The notes beneath the pieces were generated by a model. It was not told where the DNA came from, searched no databases, and was given only the letters and a program-made list of their open reading frames with translations. Shown piece by piece: positions 50,501 to 61,691 of a DNA stretch of 64,000 bases. Position 1 is the first letter of the stretch; each line of letters begins with the position of its first letter. A program made the translations under genes and the position numbers. The DNA comes from Panopea generosa (lineage: Eukaryota > Mollusca > Bivalvia > Adapedonta > Hiatellidae). The stretch spans positions 22,878,184 to 22,942,183 of the forward strand of contig CM055896.1 in the NCBI GenBank assembly GCA_029582155.1, read 5' to 3'.

Positions 50501-50720
50501 TGTTTGCCCGATAGTATGGACGATCGATAGTATGGACGATTGACAGTATTGACGATAGTATGGACGACAGTAGTGACGATAGTATGAACGATAGTATGGA
50601 CGATCGATAGTATGGACGATAGTATGAACGACAGTATGGACGATAGTATGGACGATAGTATGAACGACAGTATGGACGATAGTATGAACGACAGTATGGG
50701 TGATAGTATGGACGATAATA

Positions 50721-52509
50721 TGACTAATATTCGATAGTATTCGTGATTATGATGTTTAAAACAGTTTCTTGACAAATGATATTTGGAAGTTTTGTAATTT
50801 GATAAGTTTCTATGTATAGTAACTTATGAGGTTGAACTTTAACAACAAATATGTTACTAATTTGTGTATGAATGTAATTTCTGCTGCTGTCTTTTTTTCT
50901 TGGCTGCATTTTCTTCATCGATGGATCTTTTTATGAGACTAAGTATGTACTGTCACAACAGCTGTTCAGGGTAGCCAGCGTTGCTATAATACGGATTACC
51001 TGTTTGGTCGATGATAGCGGCGGTGTGAAGGGTCTTGCTTATTCCATTAATCCCAGGTGAACCGATTCTATATAACACCGTGACTGCAGTTTACCGCGCT
51101 TGACATCATACTGTACTTTTAAATAACCCAAGCTTTTAATCTCAAATATTGTCAATAACGTTGTATATAAACTTCATATCTGTTATGGTTTCTTGATTAA
51201 CTAAGGTTTATTCAGTCAACCGTGTACAACTTGACATATGCTATTTTAGGCTGATTTGTTGTCATTACAACAGCCAATAATTTGCTGAATACGTGTGTCG
51301 TTTTGATTTGTATTAAATGATACTTTACGCTTATAATGTATGTACATGTGACTGAATTAACGCTAAAGAAAATGTCTCATCTTGGATATTACACAATAAA
51401 TTATATTTTCAAAAGGCATACGTTTTTTGCACAGATACTCAATTGCAAATAAATATGTGACATAAGGGAGCGTATGTATATTGTCAAACGAAATACACCG
51501 CTTTCGAGCTATTCAAAAATGCGTGAATGACACCAACAGATTTCTATAACTGTAACGCGTCTTGACTAAGTGTAGATTCATCTTTATAACCATACCTTTT
51601 TCCCTATCTCTGCTTTTGTCTTATCGTTCTTATTAAAATTAGTATATTCTAGCGTAATGCATGAAAAGAACTGATTACAATGAAACTTTTATAATGTACC
51701 TTTTATGCCATGTTCTATCTCTTAGACTGTATCAATTATTTTCGGGGACAGCTGTAACTAATGTTGTTAAGAACAGTCATGTTGTTCGACTACGGCAATA
51801 AAATATGTTTCAATAAAAAAACCAGTGTTCTCCACACTGCTAAAATACTGTACTTTAAGACGGTCATCTGACACTAACCGAGCTAGAGACCCATGCTTGA
51901 CCTCTACCATAATGTACTCTATTTCAGAAAATGTGTTTACATATCAATTATCACGGCCAACTGCCAATTAAAATAGATTTTATCAAGCACTAAATGATTA
52001 GAATGGGGACATTGTTATTCTATGAATATCTGGGATGTGTGCACGTATTTGTAGGTTTGAATCACTTCTCAAGCATCCCCTGAATAGAAAAGTTCGTTAT
52101 TAAAGAGGAACTTATCACAGTTATGTATTTTTAATGTATTACAAATAGTGACTTGGAACAAACTATTGGTAAAATACGTTTTGTTATATATAACGTAATA
52201 AATACGCAACTGAATATAGATTGGTTGTACCAATATGCGAATGATCACAACTTAGAATTCAATTAGAGTCGACATGAATAGTCATTCATTTTCGAAATCG
52301 TTCGAGTCGGAATATTTTTTATTGGCGATGTGTTAAGTTCTTGATGCGTATCATTTCAATATATTAAGTTTACATTGTAAAATGTCAGTAAACAAACATC
52401 ATGGAAATCGAATGGAACACGGTGTATTTCTATATTAATTCAAAATACTGCTTGCTGTTTATCCTTAAACATTTTCGTTGTAATCAAACTTCCAAAAACA
52501 AACCTCAAA
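50721..52509. other. unique AT-rich region
   Basis: Apart from the candidate exon at 50953-51083 no coding signal was recognised. The 50724-50918 minus frame shows no domain. Confidence 0.4.
50953..51083 (-). CDS. candidate terminal exon, unidentified
   Basis: The minus strand after a possible acceptor (AAACTGCAG at 51084-51092) reads VLYRIGSPGINGIS, then KTLHTAAIIDQTGNPYYSN, then AGYPEQLL before a TGA at 50955-50953. The GC content is higher than the flanks, and the NPYY segment would suit a receptor cytoplasmic tail. There is no polypyrimidine tract and no upstream exon was found. Other frames of the same stretch are also partly open, so it may be an old repeat. Confidence 0.18.
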
Positions 52510-54375
52510 CACCCCCCCCCATCCCATAGAACAATAACCATTAACCATTCCCCCATCCCATATATCAATAATCATTAACCATTCACCCAATCCCATGGAA
52601 CAATAACCATTAACCATTCCCCCATCCAATATATCAATCATCATTAACCATTCACCCAATCCCATGGAACAATAACCATTAACCATTCCCCAATCCCATA
52701 TATCAATCATCATTAACCATTCACCCAATCCCATAGAACAATAACCATTAACCATTCCCCCATCCCATATAACAATAATCATTAACCATTCATCCAATCC
52801 CATAGAACAATAACCATTAACCATTCCCCCATCCCATATATCAATCATCATTAACCATTCACCCAACCCCATAGAACAATAACCATTAACCATTCCCCCA
52901 TCCCATATATCAATCATCATTAACCATTCACCCAATCCCATGGAACAATAACCATTAACCATTCCCCCATCCCATATATCAATCATCATTAACCATTCAC
53001 CCAATCCCATAGAACAATAACCATTAACCATTCCCCCATCCCATATATCAATCATCATTAACCATTCACCCAATCCCATGGAACAATAACCATTAACCAT
53101 TCCCCCATCCCATATATCAATCATCATTAACCATTCACCCAATCCCATAGAACAATAACCATTAACCATTCCCCCATCCCATATATCAATCATCATTAAC
53201 CATTCACCCAATCCCATAGAACAATAACCATTAACCATTCCCCCATCCAATATATCAATCATCATTAACCATTCACCCAATCCCATAGAACAATAACCAT
53301 TAACCATTCACCCATCCCATATATCAATCATCATTAACCATTCACCCAATCCCATAAAACAATAACCATTAACCATTTACCCATCACGTATAACAATAAT
53401 TATTAACCATTCACCCAATCCCATAGAACTATAACCATTAACCATTCCCCCATCCCATATATCAATCATCATTAACCATTCACCCAATCCCATGGAACAA
53501 TAACCATTAACCATTCCCCCATTCCATATATCAATCATCATTAACCATTCACCCAATCCCATAGAACAATAACCATTAACCATTCCCCCATCCCATATAT
53601 CAATCATCATTAACCATTCACCCAATCCCATGGAACAATAACCATTAACCATTCCCCCATCCCATATATCAATCATCATTAACCATTCACCCAATCCCAT
53701 AGAACAATAACCATTAACCATTCCCCCATCCCATATATCAATCATTATTAACCATTCACCCAATCCCATAGAACAATAACCATTAACCATTCCCCCATCC
53801 AATATATCAATCATCATTAACCATTCACCCAATCCCATAGAACAATAACCATTAACCATTCCCCAATCTCATATATCAATCATCATTAACCATTCACCCA
53901 ATCCCATAGAACAATAACCATTAACCATTCACACATCCCATATATCAATCATCATTAACCATTCACCCAATCCCATAGAACAATAACCATTAACCATTCA
54001 CCCATCACGTATAACAATAATTATTAACCATTCACCCAATCCTATAGAACAATAACCATTAACCATTCCCCCATCCCATATATCAATCATCATTAACCAT
54101 TCACCCAATCCCATAGAACAATAACCATTAACCATTCCCCCATCCCATATATCAATCATCATTAACCATTCACCCAATCCCATGGAACAATAACCATTAA
54201 CCATTCCCCCATCCCATATATCAATCATCATTAACCATTCACCCAATCCCATAGAGCAATAACCATTAACCATTCCCCCATCCCATATATCAATCATCAT
54301 TAACCATTCACCCAATCCCATAGAACAATAACCATTAACCATTCCCTCCATTCCATAGAACAATAACCATTAACT
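52510..54375. repeat. 69-bp dimeric minisatellite, about 27 units
   Basis: Each 69-bp unit consists of two related halves. One is AACCATTAACCATTCCCCCA then TCCCATATATC. The other is ATCATTAACCATTCACCC then AATCCCATAGAACAAT. The minus strand is open in long blocks (52465-53307, 53377-53859, 53998-54363) as a 23-residue repeat (MVNGYCSMGLGEWLMMIDI...). The blocks are broken by length changes and stops, so a gene is unlikely. A run of C at about 52508-52516 marks the left edge. Confidence 0.95.
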
Positions 54376-56526
54376 TTTCCTTATCAATAATTAAACCTTC
54401 AATCTCTTCTATTAATGATATATGTTGTGCTGTTTACCACTAATCTATCAAAATAATTACTCGATATCGATATTATGATTTATATACAAGGAGTCCAAAC
54501 AAGGTTCACATAAACAACTAAAGGTGAGACGAAACACCCTTCTTTAACCGTTCGGGTTGTGTCTCCTTACATCTAGTGCGTGCTAGTGTTCACATGTAAA
54601 TCTGGTCTGTGCATCATCTCCTCTTTCAAGGGTCTCGAGGGTTTAATTAGAGATGTTGAGAATGTGGTTCTGACAACTTTGATTTATACCAGCTAGACTA
54701 CAACTTTTGAGATAAAATGTGTTGATATATCAGAGGAGAAATGTCCGTGACTGCAGAGAACATTTGTTAGGAAATAAAAAGCCACAACGAATGTTTATGA
54801 AAACTTGTTTAATTCTGATACTTCCAAAACAATATCTTTTTTTCATGTAAAGAGAGATATTTGGGCGTACATCTTATATAAACACTATATAAACAAAATG
54901 AAAACAAACAAAAAAAGAATAGAATTGTATAATTCTATTAATTCACATTAATCGAATCTAAGTTAAATCCTAAAAGAATTATTTCAGTATTGTTATCAAC
55001 GTACCAGGTTGTCTGTGTGGCAGCAGTCTATGTCAGGCAGATATGTTTCCCGAGATACAAACTTTATGTTCTCGTTTGGACCACCATGTTTCATACCTCC
55101 GCAGTATTGATAAAACACATAATAAAATAATACTGTTTGTTCCGTAGTAAAATGATGCAGTATTGTTTTATTAATACGCAAATAAATAAATAATGATATT
55201 GATTATTACATAAGCTTCATTAAATCAAATGGCATGCGGAATTGAAATTGTATTCAAAGCGAAATCAGTTTAGCAAGGAAATGACATATAAAATACAAAG
55301 AGGAACATCCAAGTCCCAACGTTTACGTACCTGGTTGTTGCAATTACGAACGGCTTTGCAAATATTAATATAAATCTTTAAAGTAATTAAAGGAGTATAT
55401 GTTTGAACTCTGTTTTAAATGTTATAAAATAGCACAATACTTACCTTGTAATCTAGGTTATATATTATAATGTAGTCATTAAATGATTAAAATGACATAT
55501 TCGCATATCCCGCTGGTATTTGGTTGATTATTATGTTCCCATTTAAAAACAATCTTAATAGCTTTAGATGGATAATTTATAAAAAACCTTAAGGCTAGCA
55601 CAATTAAACCCGGTGGTGTTAAGATACTGCAATGAAAACTATGTAAACAACTGAATAAAGTGCTTTTTTATGTCTAACTATTAAAGTAGTGATAAAACAA
55701 TATGGGTACTGTAACACATCAGATAAGTCAACATGTACATGTGTCCGTCAATGGTTTTGGATTTTTGAAGAGTAACCTTTTTCCAAATATGTCATTTTCA
55801 GCAAGAAGGTGACGCAAACAAAGTACTGTGGATCATGGTGACAGAAATAGTTATGTGCAGACACCCTGTTAACATACAACTCTCAATACTGCGGATATGA
55901 AATTAAATTCGCAACATTCTAGATTGAATATATTATCAACAATTTATACAAAAGTTTACTTAGATCTGCCTCTGTTGAAATATAGCAATCAGACATTTAA
56001 CTTACCAAACTACTATAAATGGACTCGCCCAGAAATGCCGCATGTAATGGTCAGTTTATGTGGAAATATCTGCCACAACGATCCCGCAATGTTGGATTTT
56101 GCTCTTTGACAATGATTTAAGCTTCTACTTGTTTATTTATTCAAGAAATCCACATACCACAGATTTATCTTAAGAAAAGCATGGAATTAAATCATCATAC
56201 GATGTCGTACGACTACAAATGTACAAAAAAGGCTAACGGTAAACTATGATTAGTTTTACAATAATAAATCCCTATACTATATCCTAAAACACCTATTACT
56301 CAACGGATTTTTATGAAATAAGCGTCAAAATTAATATGTAAAAATATCTTTAAAATGGGTTATGCCTATCTGGCGATAAGTTTAACAAACCTACTCTGCT
56401 TGACAGATATACCTCTATACACTGTATACACGTTGATATTAGCTTACACTGGTATTCAGCCAACGTAAACAAACTTATTTTGTTACATAATCAAATCGTG
56501 TGCCCCACATTTATACCTTAAGCTAC
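54376..56526. other. unique AT-rich region, no firm gene
   Basis: The minus-strand frame at 55181-54996 contains QYCGGMKHGGPNENIKF and DIDCCHTDN. This is a Cys pattern with only a faint look of a secreted phospholipase A2 and without its His-Asp pair. The 70-codon plus frame at 55897-56109 has no recognisable domain. Confidence 0.35.
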
Positions 56527-56933
56527 GGTGTCCCGTTAGGGCCATCGTGCTATCGCTTTGTCAACAAGCACACGCGATGCCACGATAGCACGATGACACG
56601 ATGGTGATGACGCGATGACACGATGACACGATGGTGATGGTACGATGACACGATGGTGATGACACGATAGCACGATGACGATGACGCAATGACACGATGA
56701 CACGACGGTGATGGAGCGATGCTACGATGACACGATGACGATGACGCGATATTACATCGCGTCATCGTCATCGTGCCATCGTGCCATCACCATCGTGTCA
56801 TCGTGTCATCGTGTCATCGTCATCGTGCTATCGTGTCATCACCATCGTGTCATCGTACCATCACCATCGTGCTATCGTACTATCGTGCCATCACCATCAT
56901 GTCATCGTGCTATCGTAGCATCGCCTTCCTGTA
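56527..56933 (+). mobile_element. foldback element, copy 1
   Basis: The segment is its own approximate reverse complement. The left arm is made of CACGATGAC/GATGGTGATG-type short repeats and the right arm of their complements. They meet at a palindrome near 56735-56780 (CGATGACGCGAT, short loop, ATCGCGTCATCG). A closely related copy lies inverted at 58976-59404 with matching outer edges (CCCGTTAGGGCCATCGTGC and GCATCGCCTTCCTGTA). Frames of 73-87 codons here (SSSCHRVIA...) are repeat translations. Foldback (Galileo/FB-like) structure is an inference from the arms. Confidence 0.65.
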
Positions 56934-57423
56934 TTTAAGTGGGATTCTTATAATAGTATCGGAAGGTATAGTTATGTGTTTATATTTAAGTATGTACATG
57001 TTAGTCATTCAACTCGTTTTGTGTTTATGTGTTTAAATATGCATATTACTGCAACTTTGTACTTTGATGAGAAACTGTGTATAGTCTTATTCTCCTCCTC
57101 CTCCTCCTTTTACTTCTTATTCTACTTCTTCTTCTTCTATAACTAGAAATGGAAAATCAAGAGGAACGCTTACTCGTGTACTTTATTTTAACACGACAAT
57201 GAATATATAATAAAATAATTAATGTATTTAAATGAATTCCAAAGTTTCAGTCTAGTTGTCTAGACGGTATTAGGTTCGGCATGATACTCATGTGTGCCAG
57301 CACTGAACAGTTGTTGAAAACGACAATAAACACCCAACAATACAATACAATGTACATTCAGTCATATGTCACTTGAACAATGAACTTGTTCACTTTTCTC
57401 TTACCATTTGATTGTTGAGTTGA
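56934..57423. other. spacer with a pyrimidine-rich tract
   Basis: A CTC/CTT-rich tract lies at about 57090-57138. Nothing else recognised. Confidence 0.45.
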
Positions 57424-57610
57424 GTGTTTAGCGTAATTGTTATGCTATCGAGAGCTAGCAGACGATCAGAGTGTCGTGGGTTTGATCCCCCGCCACGGTT
57501 ATGTGTGAGACGGACACTATATTCGTATATGCTTAGTACTGTTACTACCCAAGAATACACCGAACGTGATTTATAATAATAACTTGTGTCACATCAATGT
57601 GAAATAAATA
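57424..57610 (+). repeat. tRNA-derived SINE
   Basis: The head (57424-57500) has an A-box (TTAGCGTAATTGTTATG) and an excellent B-box (GTGGGTTTGATCCCCC) at tRNA spacing. The body contains GTACTGTTACTACCCAAGAA and CACCGAACGTGATTTATAA. This resembles the conserved central domain of widespread mollusc SINEs (recalled family knowledge, not tested). An AT-rich tail with AAATAAATACA follows. Confidence 0.7.
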
Positions 57611-57704
57611 CATTTAAAGTAAGTGTTAATAGACAATCAGTTAAACTCATTTGTGCAACTAACTGATATCTTTCCAGTTTTACATGGTACAGGAAATAAT
57701 TAAT

Positions 57705-57810
57705 TGGGACAACTTGTCTTTTGATGGGACGAGTTGTCTTTAAATAGGGGACAAGTTGTCTCGAAACTTGTGACGAGTTGTCTCAAAATGTGGGACGAGT
57801 TGTCTTTGGG
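57705..57810. repeat. GGGACGAGTTGTCT minisatellite, about 5 copies
   Basis: GACAACTTGTCTT, GACGAGTTGTCTT, GACAAGTTGTCTC, GACGAGTTGTCTC and GACGAGTTGTCTT recur about every 22-27 bp. ACAACTTGT and ACAAGTTGT are near-palindromic. Confidence 0.85.
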
Positions 57811-57849
57811 GCGACTTATCCATAACACTTTTGAAACAGTGGTTAGAGA

Positions 57850-58010
57850 CGAATGACAATGAGACTGACATTTTTTTATTAGTCATCACGGAGAATGTGT
57901 TGTGTGTTACTGGCGGGTATTCAAACTCATGACCCCTGGATTGACAGTTAGACACGTAACCAACTGATTGAACAGGGCCCGTCTTTACCATGTATGGCCA
58001 ATCCACTTTG
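57850..58010 (-). repeat. tRNA-derived SINE, minus strand
   Basis: The minus strand reads CAGTTGGTTACGTGTCTAAC (A-box region), then GTCATGAGTTTGAATACCCG (B-box region), with correct spacing. A short body ends near the poly-T at 57872 (plus strand). The head differs from that of the 57424 SINE. Confidence 0.6.
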
Positions 58011-58060
58011 AACAGTGCTCACTAATTCCTAATTGGGTGTTTAACTACCAAAAATATTTT

Positions 58061-58260
58061 TTTACTCGACACTCGACTTTCTTGCTCAATACTCAGTTTT
58101 CTTACTAGACACTCGTCTTTCTCACTCGACACTGAACTTTTTCACTCGACACTCGACATTCTTACTCGACATTAAACTTTCTTTCTCGACACTCGACATT
58201 CTTACTCGACACTCGACTTTCTTACTCGATATTCAACTTTCTTTTAAGACACTCAAAACT
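58061..58260. repeat. 20-bp minisatellite (TTACTCGACACTCGACTTTC)
   Basis: About ten diverged 20-bp units with CTCGACACTCGAC cores. Confidence 0.9.
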
Positions 58261-58454
58261 CTACCAAAGGTGACATATCGCCCAGCCATAGTCTCTGTGA
58301 TGATTGACTAATATACTGCATTGCACCTTATTGTCATTTGTGTTACATCGCTGATTGAACTGAAAAAGTCATCAGTTACTTGCAGAGATAGGCGTGCTCG
58401 AGTACTGGTTTGCCTCATAGGATCCCAGGAAAAAGTGTTTAGGTAAACCGGTCG

Positions 58455-58577
58455 CCTGAAGGAACGAACAAACGAACGAACGAACGGACGGACGGACGGA
58501 CGGACGATGGAACTAACGAACGAATGAACACATAAACAAACAAAAAAAACAAAAACAGACAGACAGACAGACAGACA

Positions 58578-58626
<49 letters not shown>

Positions 58627-58630
58627 ACGG
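58455..58630. repeat. compound tetranucleotide repeats
   Basis: (AACG)n, (GACG)n, (CAGA)n and (CAGG)n tracts in sequence, each a one-base change from the next. The minus-strand frames (CLPACLPA, VRPFVRSF) are their translations. Confidence 0.95.
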
Positions 58631-58975
58631 AAAGACCACTACGCATCGGTATTATACACCAACTATTTTATCATTTAAGATTTTGTCTGTTGTTTACCGG
58701 ATCGACATCAACTTTTTTGTGAATCTGTCGAAAGGACTATAATCATAATATGTACCTTCTCAATAATTTACCATTCACGTAATAACATATTTGCACGCAT
58801 AAATAACTCACATTTAGTGATAATAATATAAAAAGAAAACATATGACTGTGTATCTTATATGAATTTCCCTTTTTAGCAGCATTTGTGTCTCAGGGTTAT
58901 GTATAACCTGACACAAAATAACCCCGAATATTTGAATGCATGATGTGTTCCATTATTATTATTTTTCGCATGTCT
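58631..58975. other. spacer, nothing recognised
   Basis: AT-rich unique DNA between tetranucleotide repeats and the second foldback copy. Confidence 0.45.
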
Positions 58976-59404
58976 TACAGGAAGGCGATGCTACGATAGC
59001 ACGATGACACGATGGTGATGACACGACAGTACGATAGCACGATGGTGATGGTACGATGACACGATGGTGATGGCACGATGGCACGATGACGATGACGCGA
59101 TGACACGATGACACGATGGTGATGGTACGATGACACGATGGTGATGACACGATGGCACGATGACGATGACGCGATGTAATATCGCGTCATCGTCATCGTG
59201 TCATCGTAGCATCGCTCCATCACCATCGTGTCATCGTATCATCGCGTCATCGTCATCGTGCTATCGTGTCATCACCAACGTGTCATCGTACTATCACCAT
59301 CGTGTTATCGTACTATCGTGTCATCACCATCGTGTCATCGTGCTATCGTGGCATCGCGCATGCTTGTTGACAAAGCGATAGCACGATGGCCCTAACGGAA
59401 CACC
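58976..59404 (-). mobile_element. foldback element, copy 2 (inverted)
   Basis: Reverse-complement relative of 56527-56933, 429 bp, with its own central palindrome near 59155-59205. Its right edge abuts the mariner remnant. Outer edges TACAGGAAGGCGATGCTACG and ATGGCCCTAACGGAACACC match copy 1. Confidence 0.65.
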
Positions 59405-60202
59405 ATATAAGCATAGCAAATATGCCATCCTCTGGAATACTCATATCTCAGAATACGCAGGATGGGGCAGTTCTTCCAAGTCGCATGACGATGAAAGTGA
59501 CGTCACCTTCGAAGACGCTCAGTACGCTGAAGTAAGAAGCATGTTCCATTAGGCAGTCCTGGACGCGTTTTCGAATTGCTAGACGTAGGAATGTCGATAT
59601 AAATATCTATGATACTCCTGATTTATAGTTTGTCCAACAGTGTGTTCAATAGGAACTCGATGCTACGATAATATATCTAAAGTCGCATTGACGAAGTCCT
59701 TATCATCCTCCGATTGCTCTGTTTTTGTCTATTTTTTGCAGGCCTAAGCGAACCGCTAGAGTGTCATTCTTTGGAGCTTTTCTTTCATTCCGGTTCATAT
59801 GTCTCGTCGAAGTTTACAATACGATTTAAAAATTAACCCTCTCGTTAATGCCGTGCTTACAGTGTTTTAACAACATTACCATGTGCTATATCCACAGACG
59901 TTTAGTTAGACTGGTAGCCTATAGACTGACCCGACGCTAATGTCAAAGTCTGCAGCAATGTTTCACGTGTATCTTCTGTCACTATCAATTATTTCCTGGA
60001 CATATCCACGGTGCTCGCTTTCCCGCCTGGTCGTCGGTCATCATTAACAGAGTGACGGCCATGTTTGAAAGTCGTAATTTATCGAAATAATGTTACCATT
60101 CCAACTGCTTGACTTCCACTATCATTGTATAGTGCTTCATGAATTATATCTGCCTTTGTTCCCCTGTAAAACTCTACTTTAATATAAACGCGTAGCTCCC
60201 CA
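59405..60202 (-). pseudogene. mariner transposase remnant, minus strand
   Basis: On the minus strand, RVYIKVEFYRGTKADIIHEA and FKHGRHSVNDDRRPGGKAST (60198-60010) match the N-terminal helix-turn-helix region of mariner transposases. TLLQTLTLASGQSIG follows at the second helix-turn-helix. Then come a decayed DET...YEPE stretch (first catalytic Asp region, about 59810) and GQTINQEYH. Last is EELPHPAYSEI near 59440-59480, the usual LPHPPYSPDLAP site where the third Asp should lie. At least eight stops and frameshifts are present. The foldback element cuts it at 59404. Confidence 0.75.
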
Positions 60203-61029
60203 TACGTTAATGCGGTCGTGTAAGCTGCTATGACGTCATTTCATATGACGGCATTTTATACGAGAGGTCAGGGTAACGTTATTTAACACGTACATTACTT
60301 ATTTGTCTTTCACCGCACGGATTTATTTATTCGACTTCAGTAAAAAAAGTAACTTATTACATATGTCACACTAAGTACTTAATGACTTTTGTTACATGAT
60401 ATGCGTTAACTCACACATCTAAAACGTGAAAGATTCCCTCCGTATAATTAAAATTACATTTTTTGTTTAAACATTTAAACATATTACAGCAGGCAGTGGC
60501 TTGTTTACGACCAGAAATCCGTTTTATGTTTATCTTATACTTGTTAATGTATTCCAATATAGGTTTGGTTTTGTGTCCCGACTTCTCAGCATAATTTTAT
60601 GTCTATTACTGCCATTTATTTTAATTTGTTCCATGCCATGTGTTTAATGTTGCTTATTGTTACACTCGATCTATATTTATTGGCGTAATTGTAAAACAGT
60701 ATTTCCTTATTTTATATAAGAACATATATTAATGTTTCTATTACTAGTGAAAATATGGTGATCTTAAGAATAAAACACAGACATACTATGCACATATACA
60801 CGAATATTTGAAAGTATGTGGATGGCTCTTGATTCTCACTTATTACGTGTGTTTACCTTACAATTTAATACATGTGCAGAAATATTTTCCCCTTGTTTCT
60901 GGGTTTCTCAGTTAAACAATGGTCGAACCAACTTATGTGACAAGCTGTAGTCGGTTATGGTGATAGGGTTGTGGGGGGTGGCTGAGGCAGTGACCCCAGC
61001 TGTGGTTAAATAAGTTGAACTTTTCAGTA
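60203..61029. other. unique region between two mariner remnants
   Basis: No exon or repeat recognised. Confidence 0.4.
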
Positions 61030-61691
61030 TACGAAATCGGTGAGAAGCAGTGCAGGTGGTAGCTGATAAGTTTAGCATTGGCAAAGGATCAACCTAAAAA
61101 GTATACAATTTTACATGATGAGCAATGTCAGTTCGAAATGGGTGCCAAAAACAGTTGACGGATGGCTAAAAGGCTAATAGGCTAACCATATAAAATAACT
61201 TGAGCCGGTTTAATCAGGAGGGGAATGCGTTCTTTAATCACATTATTACTAGTGATGAATCCTGGGTGTATCATGCCGAACCCGAGACAAAATATCAGTA
61301 AAACCAGCAAGTTTCCCACCCCCGAAACGTGTTAACTGCCCCTTTCTGCTACAAATGTCATGGTTATTGATTACTGAGATGCACGCATCATTATACCTAC
61401 TCAAAAGGAAGAGTTCTTACAAAACTGTATGAAAATCTCGAACAGCTACATGTATGCCGAGACTAGCACAGGGTTTCATTTTCACGACAATATTTCATTC
61501 CGTCTCATATAAGCGGACATTTTCACGACCTCCATAGTGCCTTGTGTTTGGTCTCAGAACTGAAAAAAAATGTTCGATGAGGCCACAAACGACTCACACA
61601 TAGTCCTCTCATAGAGATGGAAAAATGTATTATAGATGTAGGTGCAGATTACTTCGAAAAAATATTAAAAGTATTTTCGAAAAACCTTTAA
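61030..61691 (+). pseudogene. mariner transposase remnant, plus strand
   Basis: The plus strand reads VQVVADKFSIGKGST (second helix-turn-helix, about 61050-61095). Then come RNGCQKQLTDG and SRFNQEGNAFFNHIITSDESW, where the D at 61254 matches the first catalytic Asp. Next are VYHAEPETKYQS, VMVIDY-DARIIIPTQKEE, and FHFHDN with the second Asp at 61486. It ends KCIIDVGADYFEK before a TAA at 61689-61691. The third-Asp block is lost. Multiple stops and frame changes are present. The N-terminal third is missing, and its strand is opposite to that of the neighbouring remnant. Confidence 0.8.

Larger units (their letters stand above)
45785..50720. repeat. 12/16-bp satellite (GTATGGACGATA / GTATGGACGATCGATA)
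   Basis: Short units of 12 bp (GTATGGACGATA, GTATGAACGACA) and 16 bp with an extra CGAT (GTATGGACGATCGATA) alternate in irregular order. The CGATCG palindrome therefore recurs many times. The array is interrupted by two copies of a 0.3-kb block (45877-46182, 46294-46614) and by a TIR element (50298-50500). As both unit types give few stops, minus-strand frames up to 234 codons (SILSSILS, RPYYRPYCR) and plus-strand frames (MDDSMND) arise. All are repeat translations. Confidence 0.95.

Noticed and set aside
52465-54363. 280-, 160- and 121-codon minus-strand frames (MVNGYCSMGLGEWLMMID)
   Set aside because: The 69-bp unit is a multiple of three, so frames open automatically, and they are broken by length changes and stops between blocks.
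54996-55181. Possible phospholipase A2-like exon (CGG...DIDCCHTDN)
   Set aside because: Only a few Cys/Asp positions match, the catalytic His-Asp pair is absent, and no splice context was found.
57424-57500. Functional tRNA gene
   Set aside because: A- and B-boxes are present but acceptor and anticodon stems do not pair well, and a SINE body follows.
58308-58646. Cys/Leu/Pro-rich frame resembling a secreted peptide (CLPACLPACLP)
   Set aside because: Direct translation of the CAGG/CAGA tetranucleotide tract.
56550-59381. Ser/His/Arg-rich frames (SSSCHRVIASSSSC)
   Set aside because: Translations of GATGACACGATG-type repeats in foldback arms.
59452-59747. Apparent two-exon gene end on the plus strand (EYAGWGSSSKSHDDESDV..., donor GTAAGA, acceptor TTTTTTGCAG, stop)
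   Set aside because: The same bases read on the minus strand give mariner motifs (EELPHPAYSEI, GQTINQEYH), so the plus-strand frame is antisense to a transposase relic.
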